Shown here: piece after piece, positions 23,459 to 23,811 of the stretch
Numbering within the stretch: position 1 is the first letter of the stretch
Layout of the letters: each line of letters starts with the position of its first letter
From: a virus
Strand: one strand, 5' to 3'
Virus record (IMG/VR): IMGVR_UViG_3300020411_001052
Location: 1 to 23,811 of that record
DNA: 23,811 nt
Translations under genes and position numbers: made by a program
Notes under the pieces: generated by a model
What the model was told of the DNA's origin: nothing
Seen by the model: only the letters and a program-made list of their open reading frames with translations
The model's database searches: none

Positions 23459-23811
23459 TTAGAATGTGAACTTCACACCTGCTTTCGCAGACCAGTCAAT
23501 ATCGTCTTCTGCAGTTACTCCAGAGATTTCACCGTAGAACTTATCATAAGAACCACCAAGGTATCCTATTAGTTCAACGTCTCCGAACTCATCAGTTGCT
23601 TCTGTATGAGTCACTGTAGGACCACCAGATACATACCAACCGATTCCGTTTGCTGTTTCTCCTTCATATCCAACTACTGCTTCTAGTCCGCCAGATGTAT
23701 ATGCACCATCAGGATAAGAACCTGTTGCTTCTAAATTCACATATGGACCAGCAAAAGCTGCACCAGCGAATAGGAATGGAGATGCTGCTACTGCAGCGAT
23801 TGTTGATTTGA
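23459..23811 (-). CDS. Small exported protein with outer-membrane-like C-terminus (5' end outside window)
   Basis: At least 117 residues are visible; the frame is open to the right edge of the window, which appears to cut only the first one or two codons. The visible N-terminus (KSTIAAVAASPFLFAGAAFA, then GPYVN) is a classic Sec signal peptide with an AFA-type cleavage site. The mature part of about 95 residues is rich in Gly, Tyr, Asp and Glu with alternating strands (for example YVNLEATG, LEAVVGYEGE, GWYVSGGPTV, VELIGYLGGSY) and ends in VKFTF. A terminal Phe after alternating hydrophobics is the outer-membrane barrel insertion signal. It is short for a porin. Similar small proteins occur in cyanophages as hypotheticals. 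It may change the host envelope during infection. Confidence 0.8.
   Translation of the reverse strand, partial: KSTIAAVAASPFLFAGAAFAGPYVNLEATGSYPDGAYTSGGLEAVVGYEGETANGIGWYVSGGPTVTHTEATDEFGDVELIGYLGGSYDKFYGEISGVTAEDDIDWSAKAGVKFTF

Overview
The window is part of the genome of a T4-like myovirus that infects marine cyanobacteria (a Prochlorococcus or Synechococcus cyanomyovirus). The evidence is an almost complete T4-type replication and recombination core (UvsX, gp43, RegA, gp62, gp44, gp45, gp46, gp47, gp55, UvsW, UvsY) mixed with genes typical of cyanophages: Hsp20, a CobS-like ATPase, a ferredoxin-dependent bilin reductase of the PebS type, a flavin-dependent halogenase and a DUF3110-like protein. 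The DNA is AT-rich. Every gene I can support lies on the minus strand, so transcription runs from high to low coordinates. I found no tRNA, rRNA, CRISPR array, integrase or insertion sequence.

Layout in the direction of transcription. (1) 23811-21057: the 3' part of a small secreted protein with a beta-barrel-like C-terminus, a terminator/promoter junction, a tail-tube-fold structural protein, UvsY, and a pair of sugar-nucleotide genes (SDR epimerase and HxGH nucleotidyltransferase). (2) 21021-18574: UvsW behind a late-promoter-like element, an Sm-like small protein, and the late sigma factor gp55 behind a good sigma70-type promoter. (3) 18577-14282: a halogenase coupled to gp55 and gp47, a DUF3110-like protein, then gp46. 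(4) 14282-11169: a small basic ORF, a terminator, a CobT-like metalloprotease/VWA protein and a 2OG-oxygenase-like protein, bracketed by two copies of a 20-bp repeat. (5) 11088-4970: one long run of overlapping genes: CobS-like ATPase, PebS, DUF3310-like protein, clamp gp45, clamp loader gp44, a three-gene insert (membrane protein, unknown protein, Dam methyltransferase), gp62 and RegA, ending at a strong terminator. (6) 4854-1: Hsp20 as its own unit, then a perfect consensus promoter driving two Sm-like proteins, DNA polymerase gp43 and a small protein, then UvsX with its own promoter.

Most junctions inside these runs are 4-base ATGA or TAATG overlaps, implying translational coupling. The few gaps are short (75 to 170 bases) and are full of signals: rho-independent terminators placed on or directly next to sigma70-type promoters, and CTAAATA elements that resemble T4 late promoters. 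No stretch above 300 bases lacks a gene.

The most unusual points are: a consensus promoter built into a perfect terminator hairpin; three paralogous small proteins with Sm/Hfq-like sequence patterns around the replication genes; a bilin reductase embedded in the replisome operon; a CobS/CobT-like MoxR-VWA pair whose VWA partner carries a zinc-protease motif; and a 20-bp repeat pair that brackets the block holding that VWA gene.
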